Below, in pieces: positions 1-7,071 of a DNA stretch of 10,198 bases. The notes beneath the pieces are model-generated. The model ran no database searches. It saw only the letters and a program-made list of their open reading frames with translations, and was not told the origin of the DNA. Within the stretch, counting starts at the first letter, position 1. The number at the start of each line of letters is the position of its first letter. Origin of the DNA: Pigoraptor vietnamica (taxonomy: Eukaryota; Opisthokonta; Filasterea); contig CALSCQ010002328.1 of NCBI GenBank assembly GCA_943704525.1, positions 1 to 10,198 on the forward strand, read 5' to 3'. The position numbers and the translations under genes were made by a program.

Positions 1-83
<83 letters not shown>

Positions 84-91
84 CGTGTGTT
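1..91. repeat. (GT)n microsatellite, in coronin intron 5
   Basis: An almost pure GT tract with a few C interruptions (GTGTCTGTG, GTGCGTG). The window starts inside it. In the sense direction of coronin it reads (CA)n. It lies downstream of the exon 5 donor, so it is probably intronic. The stretch 92-253 holds nothing else recognisable. Confidence 0.95.
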
Positions 92-253
92 TTTGCACGA
101 ATGGTCCGGGTCGCGAAGTGGAGAGCTTTCCCCTCCAACGACTCTCGGGGAAACAACGCAAAGCGGGAAATAGGCCGGGCGCGAGGCACGATTGTTGTGT
201 GTACAGAAGGTCTTGCCACGCGCTGACTACGCGGCACACGAGCCCCGACCCAC

Positions 254-2264
254 ATGGCGGCCCCCAAAAGGGGCGACTTGATGTCCGACACATAGTGGAG
301 ATGGGGCGCCTCGGACGTGAGCTCGTAGATGAGAATGCCGTCGCCCTGCAACAGCAGCAGAGCAGACGGTCTCAGTGCGAGCGGGCCACGGTATCCCCAA
401 ACGCGCAATCTCAGCATGCACAGGACGCATGCAATGCCATCATCCTTTCGCGAGCCACTTTACTCCGTGCAACATTGCCAGACACCCTCACACACGCAAT
501 CTCCGGATGCACACATGGAAACGGGCGCATGCAATGCCACCATCCTTTTGCGAGCCACTTTACGCCGTGCAACATTGCCAGACACCCTCACACGCAATCT
601 CCGGATGCATACATGGAAACGGACGCATGCAATGCCAACCATCCTTTCGCGAGCCACTTTACGCCGTGCAACATTGCTAGACACCCTCAAGGGACAGCGG
701 TCACATGAGGCTTCCCGCAGAACACACCTTGTCGGCAAAGTAGACGAGGTCCGTCCCGGGATCATAAAACGGGATGAGTGGGCTCGACGAGTCCTTTGTC
801 TGGACGCGCGAGAGCGGCTCGCTCGCCTTGCGGTTGTCCCAGATGGCAATCTCGCGCGCGCTGCCCTTGCCGAAGCCCACCGTAAGGATCCGCTCCGTCG
901 GATTGAGACACACCACGTGGAAGCCCTTTGGGTTGGGGTGCGCCTCCACTTGCTGCGCAGTTGCAGGGGAAAAGGGGCCGCGGGGGGGGGGGAGTTCGTT
1001 ACGCGAAAGTGTGGGCGTGCGTGGCGAGCAACACGGAAATTCTACGAAAATGAGAGCGCTCCCACTGAAAAACTTCTTTGGGTATCATTGCATCCGTGAC
1101 TCGCAACCCCATCCAGCGTCCCACACACGTCCGAAACACACGGCACATTCCCGCGCAATGCGCACAAGGTCTACCGAGCACACCCAACAGAGCAACCTAC
1201 GCGGACAAGGGTGGCCAAACGAACACTCGTAACAGTGACAACGAACACTCGTAACAGTGAAAGCGCACACCACACAACACATCAACCCACGTGGACCGGC
1301 GTGCTGTTGGTGCGCGGGTCAAAGAAGCGCATCATCTTGTCCTTGCACGACGTGACCATTGCGTTGCCGTCGTGTGACCAGCCCCAGTTGATCGGCACGT
1401 CGTTGTGGCCCACCACGAGCAGCTCCTCGCGCTCGCTCCCGACGTCCCATATCTTCATGAAATTCTCGCCGCCAGCCTGCAAGGCATTGCGCAGACGAGG
1501 GAGCGTGCGCGCAGGCGTCAGAGCAACGACGACCTCGGTATATCTCGTGTCTGACAGCACACAAGACTTGTGCGCGCACACATACGCACACGCACACACG
1601 CACACGCACACACACACATACGCGCGCGCGCACACAACACGCACACACAACGCGCACAAGCAACGCTCTCGCGCGCACCGTGACCAGGAGGTTCTCGGCG
1701 TTCGGGTGGAACTGCACCGCCGCCACGCGCTTCGGGTGCGCGCTGTACGAATAGTCAGAGTCCTCGTAGTTGGCCTCGCCCGTGAGTCCCTCTGGAGGTA
1801 TCTGCGCAGCGAAAATGAAGCCGTCACAAGAGAAGCTGCGAAAAATGCGCACCCGCGACCAACGCTTCCCCCCCCCAACACACACCCCTACACCTCCCTC
1901 CTCTGTCCCCCGTCCACCCAGCAATTTGGCGCACCTTCCAGATCTTCACGATGCCGTCGCGACCGCCAGTGGCGAGGAGGTTCCTCACGAAGGGGTTGAA
2001 ATCGAACGTGAGGATGGTCGAGTTGGTCGTGATGAGCGGCGGCGAGTCGGGCGCGCGCACGACCCCGTTGACGACAGGCAGCACGTAAAGCCCGTTGCTG
2101 TTGGGCGTCGCCCACACGAACCCGAAAAAGTCGCCATTGGTGCGGATCGTAAAGTCGCTGACGCGCAGATTGTGCCAGCGGGTGCCCTGCTTGACCGTGG
2201 AGAAGATGTGGCGGTACTTGGACACCCGCACGACGCTCTGCTCCTTGTCCCCGCCGTCCGCCAT
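254..2264 (-). CDS. Coronin, WD40 beta-propeller actin-binding protein (5' five exons; 3' end outside window)
   Basis: Exons read on the minus strand: 2264-1935, 1801-1679, 1476-1291, 952-728 and 345-254, giving about 318 residues. The first four introns are all phase 0. The start ATG at 2264 has A at -3 and G at +4. The N-terminus carries the coronin signature SKYRH at residues 15-19, then LRVSD with Arg34 at the position of the actin-binding Arg of animal coronins. WD40 blades follow: GGRDGIVKIWK at the end of exon 1, IPPEGLT and HPKRVAAVQFHP in exon 2, GGENFMKIWDV and CKDKMMRFFDPR in exon 3, TVGFGKGSAREIAIWD and PFYDPGTDLVYFADK in exon 4, GDGILIYELTSEAPHLHYV in exon 5. Known role of the family: binding F-actin and tuning Arp2/3 and cofilin activity at the cell cortex. 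The exon 5 donor is placed at 253 because it fits GTGNGY; a stop at 250 is possible. The PKR-containing C-terminal extension and any coiled coil are outside, so a short coronin cannot be told from the two-propeller coronin-7 type. Family call is very secure. Confidence 0.93.
401..690 (-). repeat. 98-100 bp tandem repeat, three copies, in coronin intron 4
   Basis: The anchor CGCATGCAATGCCA occurs at about 426, 526 and 624, giving periods of 100 and 98. Each is followed by a shared block (CGAGCCACTTTAC.CCGTGCAACATTG). The first copy is diverged or incomplete at its left end. The array fills most of the 382-bp intron between exons 4 and 5 of coronin. Confidence 0.92.
1569..1667. repeat. (CA)n/(CG)n alternating purine-pyrimidine tract, in coronin intron 2
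   Basis: The tract mixes CACACA with CGCGCG (CGCGCGCGCG at about 1621-1630). Read in the coronin sense direction it is GT/GC-rich and lies 10-110 bases inside the donor at 1678. Long alternating purine-pyrimidine DNA is the class known to adopt left-handed Z-form under supercoiling. Confidence 0.9.
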
Positions 2265-2325
2265 TGTCGGATGGGTGGGCGATGAACAGTGGGGCCAACG
2301 TGCAAAGTCGACACTAAAAGGGCGC

Positions 2326-2333
2326 GCGGGAAA
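2326..2333 (-). promoter_or_regulatory. E2F-like motif in coronin upstream region
   Basis: TTTCCCGC on the minus strand fits the E2F consensus TTTSSCGC and lies 62 bp upstream of the coronin ATG. No TATA box is visible. The same octamer also occurs in a coronin intron (163-170), so a chance match is quite possible. Confidence 0.2.
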
Positions 2334-2559
2334 CTCAGGCGCCGATGGGCTCCATCATTATTGCGTGGGTTGCAACCGAGGCTGGACGCCGTGCACAGGG
2401 TGAAGTCCAATCCGCGTCCCAGGAAAACAAGTGCCGATGGGACGAACGTTTCAACTGGGCTTGCCCACGCAAAGCGTCTCCAAACGTTGCGCAGTGAAGA
2501 ATAGGCAGTGCTGTGGGTGCGACTCACGAATAGCGAGTGTGTGTGAGTAGGGACAGGAA

Positions 2560-2582
2560 TCATGACGTCATAGTGGCGTCAT
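2560..2582. promoter_or_regulatory. CRE/ATF-type palindrome upstream of coronin
   Basis: TGACGTCA at 2563-2570 is a full CREB/ATF site, followed by the variant TGGCGTCA at 2575-2582. They lie about 300 bp upstream of the coronin start. The stretch 2265-2941 shows no gene that I can recognise on either strand. Function is inferred from motif identity only. Confidence 0.3.
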
Positions 2583-2941
2583 TACTTGAATCCCAACAAG
2601 TTTAGAAACGAAATCACGGACAGGTTGCACGATGTCGCACTCGTTTCCACTGTGCCTGCTTTGGCGCCCTCGAGGACATGGCCTGAGGTCAGACGACGGC
2701 AACTGCCTCCGTCGGCATTGCAATGTGAAAGCCGGCACACGTGCTATGTCGTCGAGGGCGACGTGCACGTCGAGGCCATCCGGCGCGTTGCTCAGGCAAG
2801 TAACGGAACTGTAGGTACAGGAAAAAAGATGACGTCGGGGCGGATAGGAGGGAGGGCTGCGTGCGCGACAGGGACGGTGATGCGGTCGAATTCGCCGACA
2901 CACTGTCCTGCGGGGAATACAAGGGCACAACACACGCGGAC

Positions 2942-3307
2942 ACTCGGAGTTGGGCCATATGCGGGAACACGAGGACCGATGTCTACGGCCATTTCGGAGG
3001 ACCACCGCCCTACATGCGCTCCTGATCACGCTCTCACTGAATGCTGTCTTGTTAGTTCCTCTTACTCGGAGTTGGGCCATATGCGGGAACATGAGGACCG
3101 ATGTCTACGGCCATTTCGGACGACCACCGCCCTACATGCGCTCCTGATCACGCTCTCACTGAATGCTGTCTTGTTAGTTCCTCTTACTCGGAGTTGGGCC
3201 ATATGCGGGAACACGGGGACCGATGTCTACGGCCATTTCGGATGACCACCGCCCTACATGCGCTCCTGATCATGCTCTCACTGAATGCTGTCTTGTTAGT
3301 TCCTCTT
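2942..3307 (+). repeat. 122-bp minisatellite, three tandem copies
   Basis: Units begin at 2942, 3064 and 3186 with ACTCGGAGTTGGGCCATATG and end with GTTAGTTCCTCTT. Only a few substitutions separate the copies, for example cgaggac, tgaggac and cggggac about 30 bases in, and gatcacg versus gatcatg. The period is not a multiple of three, so the apparent open frames through it cycle and are not a gene. The repeat lies about 680 bp upstream of the coronin start, between it and the retroelement. Confidence 0.95.
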
Positions 3308-4119
3308 TCAACACTATGATGGGGGATGGGTATGTGTAAAAGGAAGCAAGGCTCTCTATGAATGTGGTCGCATGAGTATGTGTGGGCACGCGAGTGCTCG
3401 TCAGTTCAGCCATGACACGAAGCTGTGGCAAAGGGAGTACGCATGAGAGCATTTTATGCGAAAACCAAACAGTACAACCACATCAACAAGTGAGCGTCCA
3501 AAAGGACAGGATCGAAAAGGACAGCGTGAAAAGCACACACATACACACAAAAAAAGAGCGCACGCAGCGAACGAGGGCCGGCTTTGCGCGTCGACCCGAT
3601 GCGAGCTGCCGGCGGGGCTGCGGTGCGTGCCGGCAGTCTCTGGTAGACCCGGTCGCTCAGGGGTCAAAGATGCTCGCCCGCAGGAAGCTCTAACATAGGC
3701 GGACGAACAGAGGCAGCACGCACGACGTTCCAAACTGTGAAGCGGATGGCGAAAGGCCCGGCAACAGAGGAAACTTGCAAGAGGTACTGTGCGACAGCCA
3801 TGAAGACCGCGTGGTGCATCGACAGGAGAGTACGGAGGTGAAGCCAGGCGTGAGGAACTGCGAAGAAGTGCAAGAGAGGAAAGACACCAAAAGTGTGAGA
3901 GCACCTGCCGCTTGACGTGAGCGCCGTCGCACGTGACCGAGAATGGGTGACTAGCTAGCGCATATAAGACGTTCTTGAAGCAGGCGTATGAGTATCTGCG
4001 TGCAGACAAGCAAACCGGTAATATCACGCAGTCGGGCAGTAGGCTCGGCGCACTACGGACTTGAGCTGGTCGCCGAGGCTCTCGAAGGGAAGAGAGCTTG
4101 ACATCAATGAACGCTGAAC
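3308..4119. other. Intergenic stretch without recognisable gene
   Basis: No domain, RNA or clear repeat was recognised here. It contains a short near-repeat (AAAAGGACAG at about 3500 and 3516) and purine-rich, stop-rich DNA. It may include decayed upstream parts of the retroelement, but I could not identify reverse transcriptase, protease or gag motifs in it. Confidence 0.5.
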
Positions 4120-4640
4120 GGGCAGGAATGTCGCACTGACTGCAGCGAGCAAGTGCCACAGCGCAGAGGCTGCATTACTACAGACAAAGGACGCTTTGAC
4201 GGGACCTGGCACGTCATCTCCTACGCAAGCCGCGCTCTCAGCTAGTGAGCTCAAGTGGACAACACGCGAGCACGAGTGCCTGGGGATCGTCTGGGCGGTC
4301 AAGAAGTTCCTCACCTGCACGGACAGCGCTTCACTCTCCTCACCGACCACGAGTCCCTCGGCGACCTCCTCAAAACTCGTTCCAGAAGTGCGCCCGCGCC
4401 ACTGGCTGGCAGCCCATGCTCGCCGAGTCCGACATCGAGTGCAAGTACCGCCCTGGCTGGCAGCCCATGCTCGCCGAGTCCGACATCGAGTGCAAGTACC
4501 GCCCTGGCTGGCAGCCCATGCTCGCCGAGTCCGACATCGAGTGCAAGTACCGCCCATGCAGGCAGAACGCCGCCGCCGATGCTCTCTCTCGCGTGCATGT
4601 CGAACCGCCAATGCCTGAGGATGTCACCTCTGGCACCGTC
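4120..4640 (+). pseudogene. Retroelement RNase H domain remnant and linker
   Basis: Recognisable pieces in successive frames are HVISYASRAL (about 4210-4240), SASELKWTTREHECLGIVWAVKKF (about 4237-4310), HGQRFTLLTDHESLGDLL (about 4318-4371) and, in a third frame, MLAESDIECKYRPG ending in RQNAAADALSR (about 4560-4592). These correspond to the RNase H core with the catalytic Glu of REHE and the Asp of LTDHES, followed by the ADALSR segment that closes the domain in Ty3/gypsy elements. At least three frames are used, with one break inside the SYASRAL/SASELK strand at about 4237, so it is a dead copy. A 51-bp unit is triplicated at 4402-4554. Confidence 0.85.
4402..4554 (+). repeat. 51-bp direct repeat, three tandem copies
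   Basis: The unit starts CTGGCTGGCAGCCCATG at 4402, 4453 and 4504, an exact period of 51. The unit is 17 codons long (GWQPMLAESDIECKYRP), so the expansion keeps the reading frame of the retroelement fragment. By eye the copies are identical except at the outer edges. Confidence 0.95.
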
Positions 4641-4939
4641 CCTGCGAGCCTGCGATTTGAACAGTGCTCCCTGCGACACTCGAACTCGCGCGCGACATTC
4701 TCGCCTCTTTGGCTCGGCCGACCGCGCGCACAGGAAACCTACGCGCCCCCGACACAATGAACCTCAGCTGCAATGCTCGTATCAAGCCCATCCCACGACG
4801 AAATTTGCGCGCCCCTACCCCGAGTCAACATTCCTCGCGCTGCAAGACAACCTTCTCGCTAACTTCACGCGCACACACACGACTCCGGCGACGTTCACGA
4901 CATACTAGCGCCCTCATGCCTCCGGCGTGGCGCCCGCAG

Positions 4940-6037
4940 TGTCCTCCAGCGTCTCCACGACTCACCCCTGGGCGCGCACTTCGGTCGCAAGCGACTCACG
5001 CCGTCTCGTCGCGCTTCTACTGGGAGGACCTGTGCAAGGGCGTCACTCACTCCGTGGACTCGTTGCGAGTACTGCCAGCGCCGCAAAGCGACCAACCAGC
5101 TGCGACAGGGACTCACCGTCTCTCCGCAAGTCTCTCCGGCATTCGACACGCTGCACCTCGACGCCTGCGGCCCCGGGCCCCTTCTAAGAAACGACGACGC
5201 TGGGCAACAAGCACGCCTTCGTCACGGTCGATCAGTACACACGCGCTCGCTGTGCCTACAACTAGTACCTACGACCATGCCTCCAACAAGCTGCGGTACA
5301 GACTGGCATCCCTCGACGCGTCGTCACGGACAACGCGACAACCTTTCGCAACGAGCAGTTCATTGCTCTCGCCAAGACGGATCTTCGCGACGCCCACTAC
5401 TACACCCCGGCATCCCCAAGCCAACGGCCCTGTCAAACGCTTGATGCGTACCTTCAAGACTGAGTCGCCATGCTCACGACACAGTATGCACGACACTGGG
5501 CGTCCCCCTGCCCTTCATCGTCTACGCATACAACGCCAGCCTGCCGGCTTGGCTTCGGCCCCCTTCTTCCTCGTCTTTGGCCGCCAAGTCCCTCTCCTAA
5601 GCGACCGCGCCTTCTAAGTCAACGATCCGCCCCTTCTGGACGTTGCGTCCTATGTCGGCCGAGCGCGCCGAGTTCCTCAAGATTGCGACCCACATCGTCG
5701 ACCAAGTTCGTCGCGAGGTGCAGGCTGAGACGAAGGCTCGCCTCGACAAGGACCGTCGCGCTCCAGTACGCGAGTGGCGAGCTCTTCTGGGTCTTCGTGG
5801 GAACGAAGGCGAAGAAAGGCTCACGCTCGAAGAGTGGCGCGGCCCCTACCACATTACGCGCCAGACGTCACGGTACAACCTCGAGTATCCCATCACGACC
5901 CGAACGACTCCGCGTCCATGTCCAGCATCTCCGACCCTTCGTCGCCCGCCAACCGCCGTCGCGCGACGACCCCACTTTCGACGCTATGCGTTGCTTTGAG
6001 TGTGTATGGACGCTCGTTTCCCAAAAACCGGGGGAAG
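4940..6037 (+). pseudogene. Retroelement integrase remnant (zinc finger, DDE core, GPY-type C-terminus)
   Basis: A His-His pair (LHDSPLGAH, about 4948-4975) and a Cys-Cys pair (CEYCQRRK, about 5068-5090) form the HHCC zinc finger but sit in different frames. The core has Asp at 5160-5162 (HLDACGP) and Asp at 5329-5331 (VVTDNATTF). The expected catalytic Glu is Lys at 5435-5437 (NGPVKR). Further on come YARHWAS and VFGRQVPLL (about 5480-5595), a basic helical stretch rich in EFLKIATHIVDQVRREVQ (about 5670-5730), LEEWRGPYHI (about 5838-5867, the GPY/F motif), and VHVQHLRPFV (about 5911-5945). Frames switch repeatedly. I infer a chromovirus-like or related Metaviridae integrase; no chromodomain is recognisable. 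Confidence 0.82.
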
Positions 6038-6112
6038 TGTCACGATTTTTGATCAGTTGAGACCATTTACGAGACTGACCACCCTGTGACTTACTCATGA
6101 CGTCATTCATAC
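6030..6112 (+). mobile_element. Polypurine tract and possible truncated 3' LTR
   Basis: A purine run at 6030-6037 (GGGGGAAG) is directly followed by TGTCACGA at 6038. Ty3/gypsy 3' LTRs start with TG right after a polypurine tract placed close to the end of the integrase frame, so this position fits. The remaining sequence up to the A-run at 6113 would be a short or truncated LTR. No matching 5' LTR is present in this window, so the outer boundary is not defined. Confidence 0.5.
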
Positions 6113-6130
6113 AAAAAAAAAAGAAAAAAA
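6113..6130 (-). terminator. RNA polymerase III T-run terminator of tRNA-Ser
   Basis: On the transcribed (minus) strand the tRNA 3' end is followed after seven bases by seven T, one C and ten T. Four or more T is sufficient for Pol III termination in eukaryotes. The same run lies at or near the 3' limit of the retroelement remnant, so it could also be the remains of an element end. Confidence 0.8.
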
Positions 6131-6137
6131 GTCCACG

Positions 6138-6218
6138 CGCGATCGACAGGATTCGAACCTGTGCGGGAAATCCCATGTGATTTCTAGTCACACCCGTTAA
6201 CCACTCCGGCACGATCGC
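6138..6218 (-). tRNA. tRNA-Ser (anticodon AGA)
   Basis: An 81-nt cloverleaf can be folded by eye on the minus strand. The acceptor stem pairs 6218-6212 (GCGATCG) with 6145-6139 (CGATCGC) over seven perfect pairs, with a G discriminator at 6138 as expected for serine. The D arm holds an A box (GCCGGAGTGGTTAACGGG), and the T arm holds a perfect B box, GGTTCGAATCC. The anticodon stem TGTGA/TCACA closes the loop CTAGAAA, so the anticodon is AGA (reads UCU; A34 presumably becomes inosine). The long variable arm (GGGA/TTTCCC region) makes it type II, consistent with Ser. There is no intron and no encoded CCA, which fits a nuclear gene. A T-run terminator follows directly. Confidence 0.95.
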
Positions 6219-6229
6219 TTTTGGTAACA

Positions 6230-6249
6230 TGTTTCCAAATAAGGAAACA
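6230..6249. promoter_or_regulatory. 20-bp palindrome with central CArG box, just upstream of tRNA-Ser
   Basis: TGTTTCC and GGAAACA arms (7 bp each) flank AAATAA, which makes the CArG sequence CCAAATAAGG at 6235-6244. It begins 12 bp upstream of the tRNA 5' end on the minus strand. CArG boxes bind MADS-domain factors (SRF/MEF2 families). Whether it acts on the tRNA gene or on anything else is inference. Confidence 0.4.
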
Positions 6250-6289
6250 CGTTGTCCTTGAGGGTGTGAGGGTCTCACAATGGTGAAGG

Positions 6290-6780
6290 CTAGTCCCGTC
6301 CAGTCAGCGACTCAGTATCGCAGCCGTGCCGGCGCCGGGCCCGGCGTCGGGTCTTCCTGTTCGCTGAGTGCGCCTATTTGCGCAGACTGATTATTTTTTG
6401 TTTTCAGGCTGTCACGTGTCCGACGTGGAGTGCTGTGAACGTGCTATGCAAGACTGCGCGCACCTGCCGCCGCCGCTCTGCCGATTCAGTGACTTACTGA
6501 CTCGGGCAACCCGAGTCAGCCGTTCAGCCCGCCCCGGCCGGCCACCGCCGGCCGACCCGGCGCCGGCTCAGTGACAGGCGGCCGGCGCGGCAGCTGACTC
6601 GGAGCCCGGTCCGTGAGTCAGTCATGGGCCGGCCGGGCGGCTGCCAGTCACCACTGCCGGAGAACGCCGGCGGCAGCTCAGTGGCCCGGCCACTGCGGCA
6701 CTGACAACTGTGGCCCGGCAGTCTGACTTCCACGGCACGTTCAGTTCCTTCTCCGGGCACTCAGTGCTGACACCCGGAAA
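6290..6780. repeat. GC-rich palindrome-dense block with recurring CAGTSA motifs
   Basis: This stretch is made of CCGGC/GGCCGG blocks alternating with short CAGTGAC, CAGTCA and GACTCA words on both strands. Clear perfect palindromes are 6333-6346 (CGCCGGG/CCCGGCG), 6497-6506 with 6510-6519 (ten-base arms, CAA loop), 6679-6686 with 6688-6695 (eight-base arms) and 6757-6761 with 6763-6767. It has no convincing reading frame and its composition differs from the AT-richer DNA on both sides. It could be a foldback or MITE-like element or a secondary-structure-rich non-coding element; its identity is unknown. Confidence 0.6.
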
Positions 6781-6797
6781 TGTCGCCCCTAATAATA

Positions 6798-6807
6798 CCT
6801 TATTTGG
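6798..6807. promoter_or_regulatory. Second CArG box (inverted copy)
   Basis: CCTTATTTGG is the reverse complement of CCAAATAAGG at 6235-6244 and fits CC(A/T)6GG. The two boxes bracket the GC-rich block in inverted orientation. A match of ten bases could arise by chance or be the end of an inverted repeat. Confidence 0.3.
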
Positions 6808-6878
6808 GACAACAATCACGTATGGTTAAATACAGAGCGAAATTCAAGAGTTACCGGCCCTCCATTTTCGGTCAAGTT

Positions 6879-6884
6879 TTTATT
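6879..6884 (-). promoter_or_regulatory. Candidate polyadenylation signal for DNPH1
   Basis: AATAAA on the minus strand, 188 bp downstream of the DNPH1 stop codon, within an AT-rich stretch (about 6785-6980) that contrasts with the GC-rich surroundings and may be the 3' UTR. It is the only perfect AATAAA I noticed after this gene. Confidence 0.4.
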
Positions 6885-7071
6885 TTCTGAGCGTCGTTTT
6901 GTGTGGGCCTTGTGCCTTTTCATTATTCTTTTTCTCTTTAAATGTATATGTAGGTCGTTATTGTTTTTTCTTAATCGGCCTTCGGCCACGCTCCCCTGTC
7001 CACACCGACACCGAGGCGACATGAACAGTCTCATTTCATCTGCCCGGCCGGCCCCGAATCTGGACCCGGCG

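Larger units (their letters stand above)
4120..6112 (+). mobile_element. Ty3/gypsy-type LTR retrotransposon, 3' half only, decayed
   Basis: On the plus strand, pieces of a pol polyprotein follow in the order RNase H, linker, integrase zinc finger, integrase core, GPY-type C-terminal region, polypurine tract and putative 3' LTR start. RNase H before integrase is the Ty3/gypsy (Metaviridae) order, not the copia order. The reading frame changes many times and there are in-frame stops, so no functional polyprotein can be made. Gag, protease and nearly all of reverse transcriptase are missing or unrecognisable upstream of about 4120. It lies opposite in strand to all host genes. No second LTR and no target-site duplication was found in the window. 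Confidence 0.88.

Noticed and set aside
1-708. Long open frame starting with Val-Cys repeats on the plus strand
   Set aside because: It is translation of a (GT)n microsatellite and an intronic tandem repeat, antisense to the coronin gene.
2680-2760. Possible OTU protease motif (SDDGNCL) on the plus strand
   Set aside because: Only seven residues match. The expected Phe-Arg after NCL is absent, no partner His segment is seen, and the frame ends soon after. A decayed exon is possible but unsupported.
2942-3307. CRISPR-like array
   Set aside because: The three 122-bp units abut without spacers and are far too long for CRISPR repeats; the window is clearly eukaryotic.
3401-4159. 252-codon open frame on the minus strand
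   Set aside because: It has no recognisable domain, a Ser/Arg/Cys-rich composition typical of a random frame in GC-rich DNA, and it runs antisense into the retroelement RNase H remnant.
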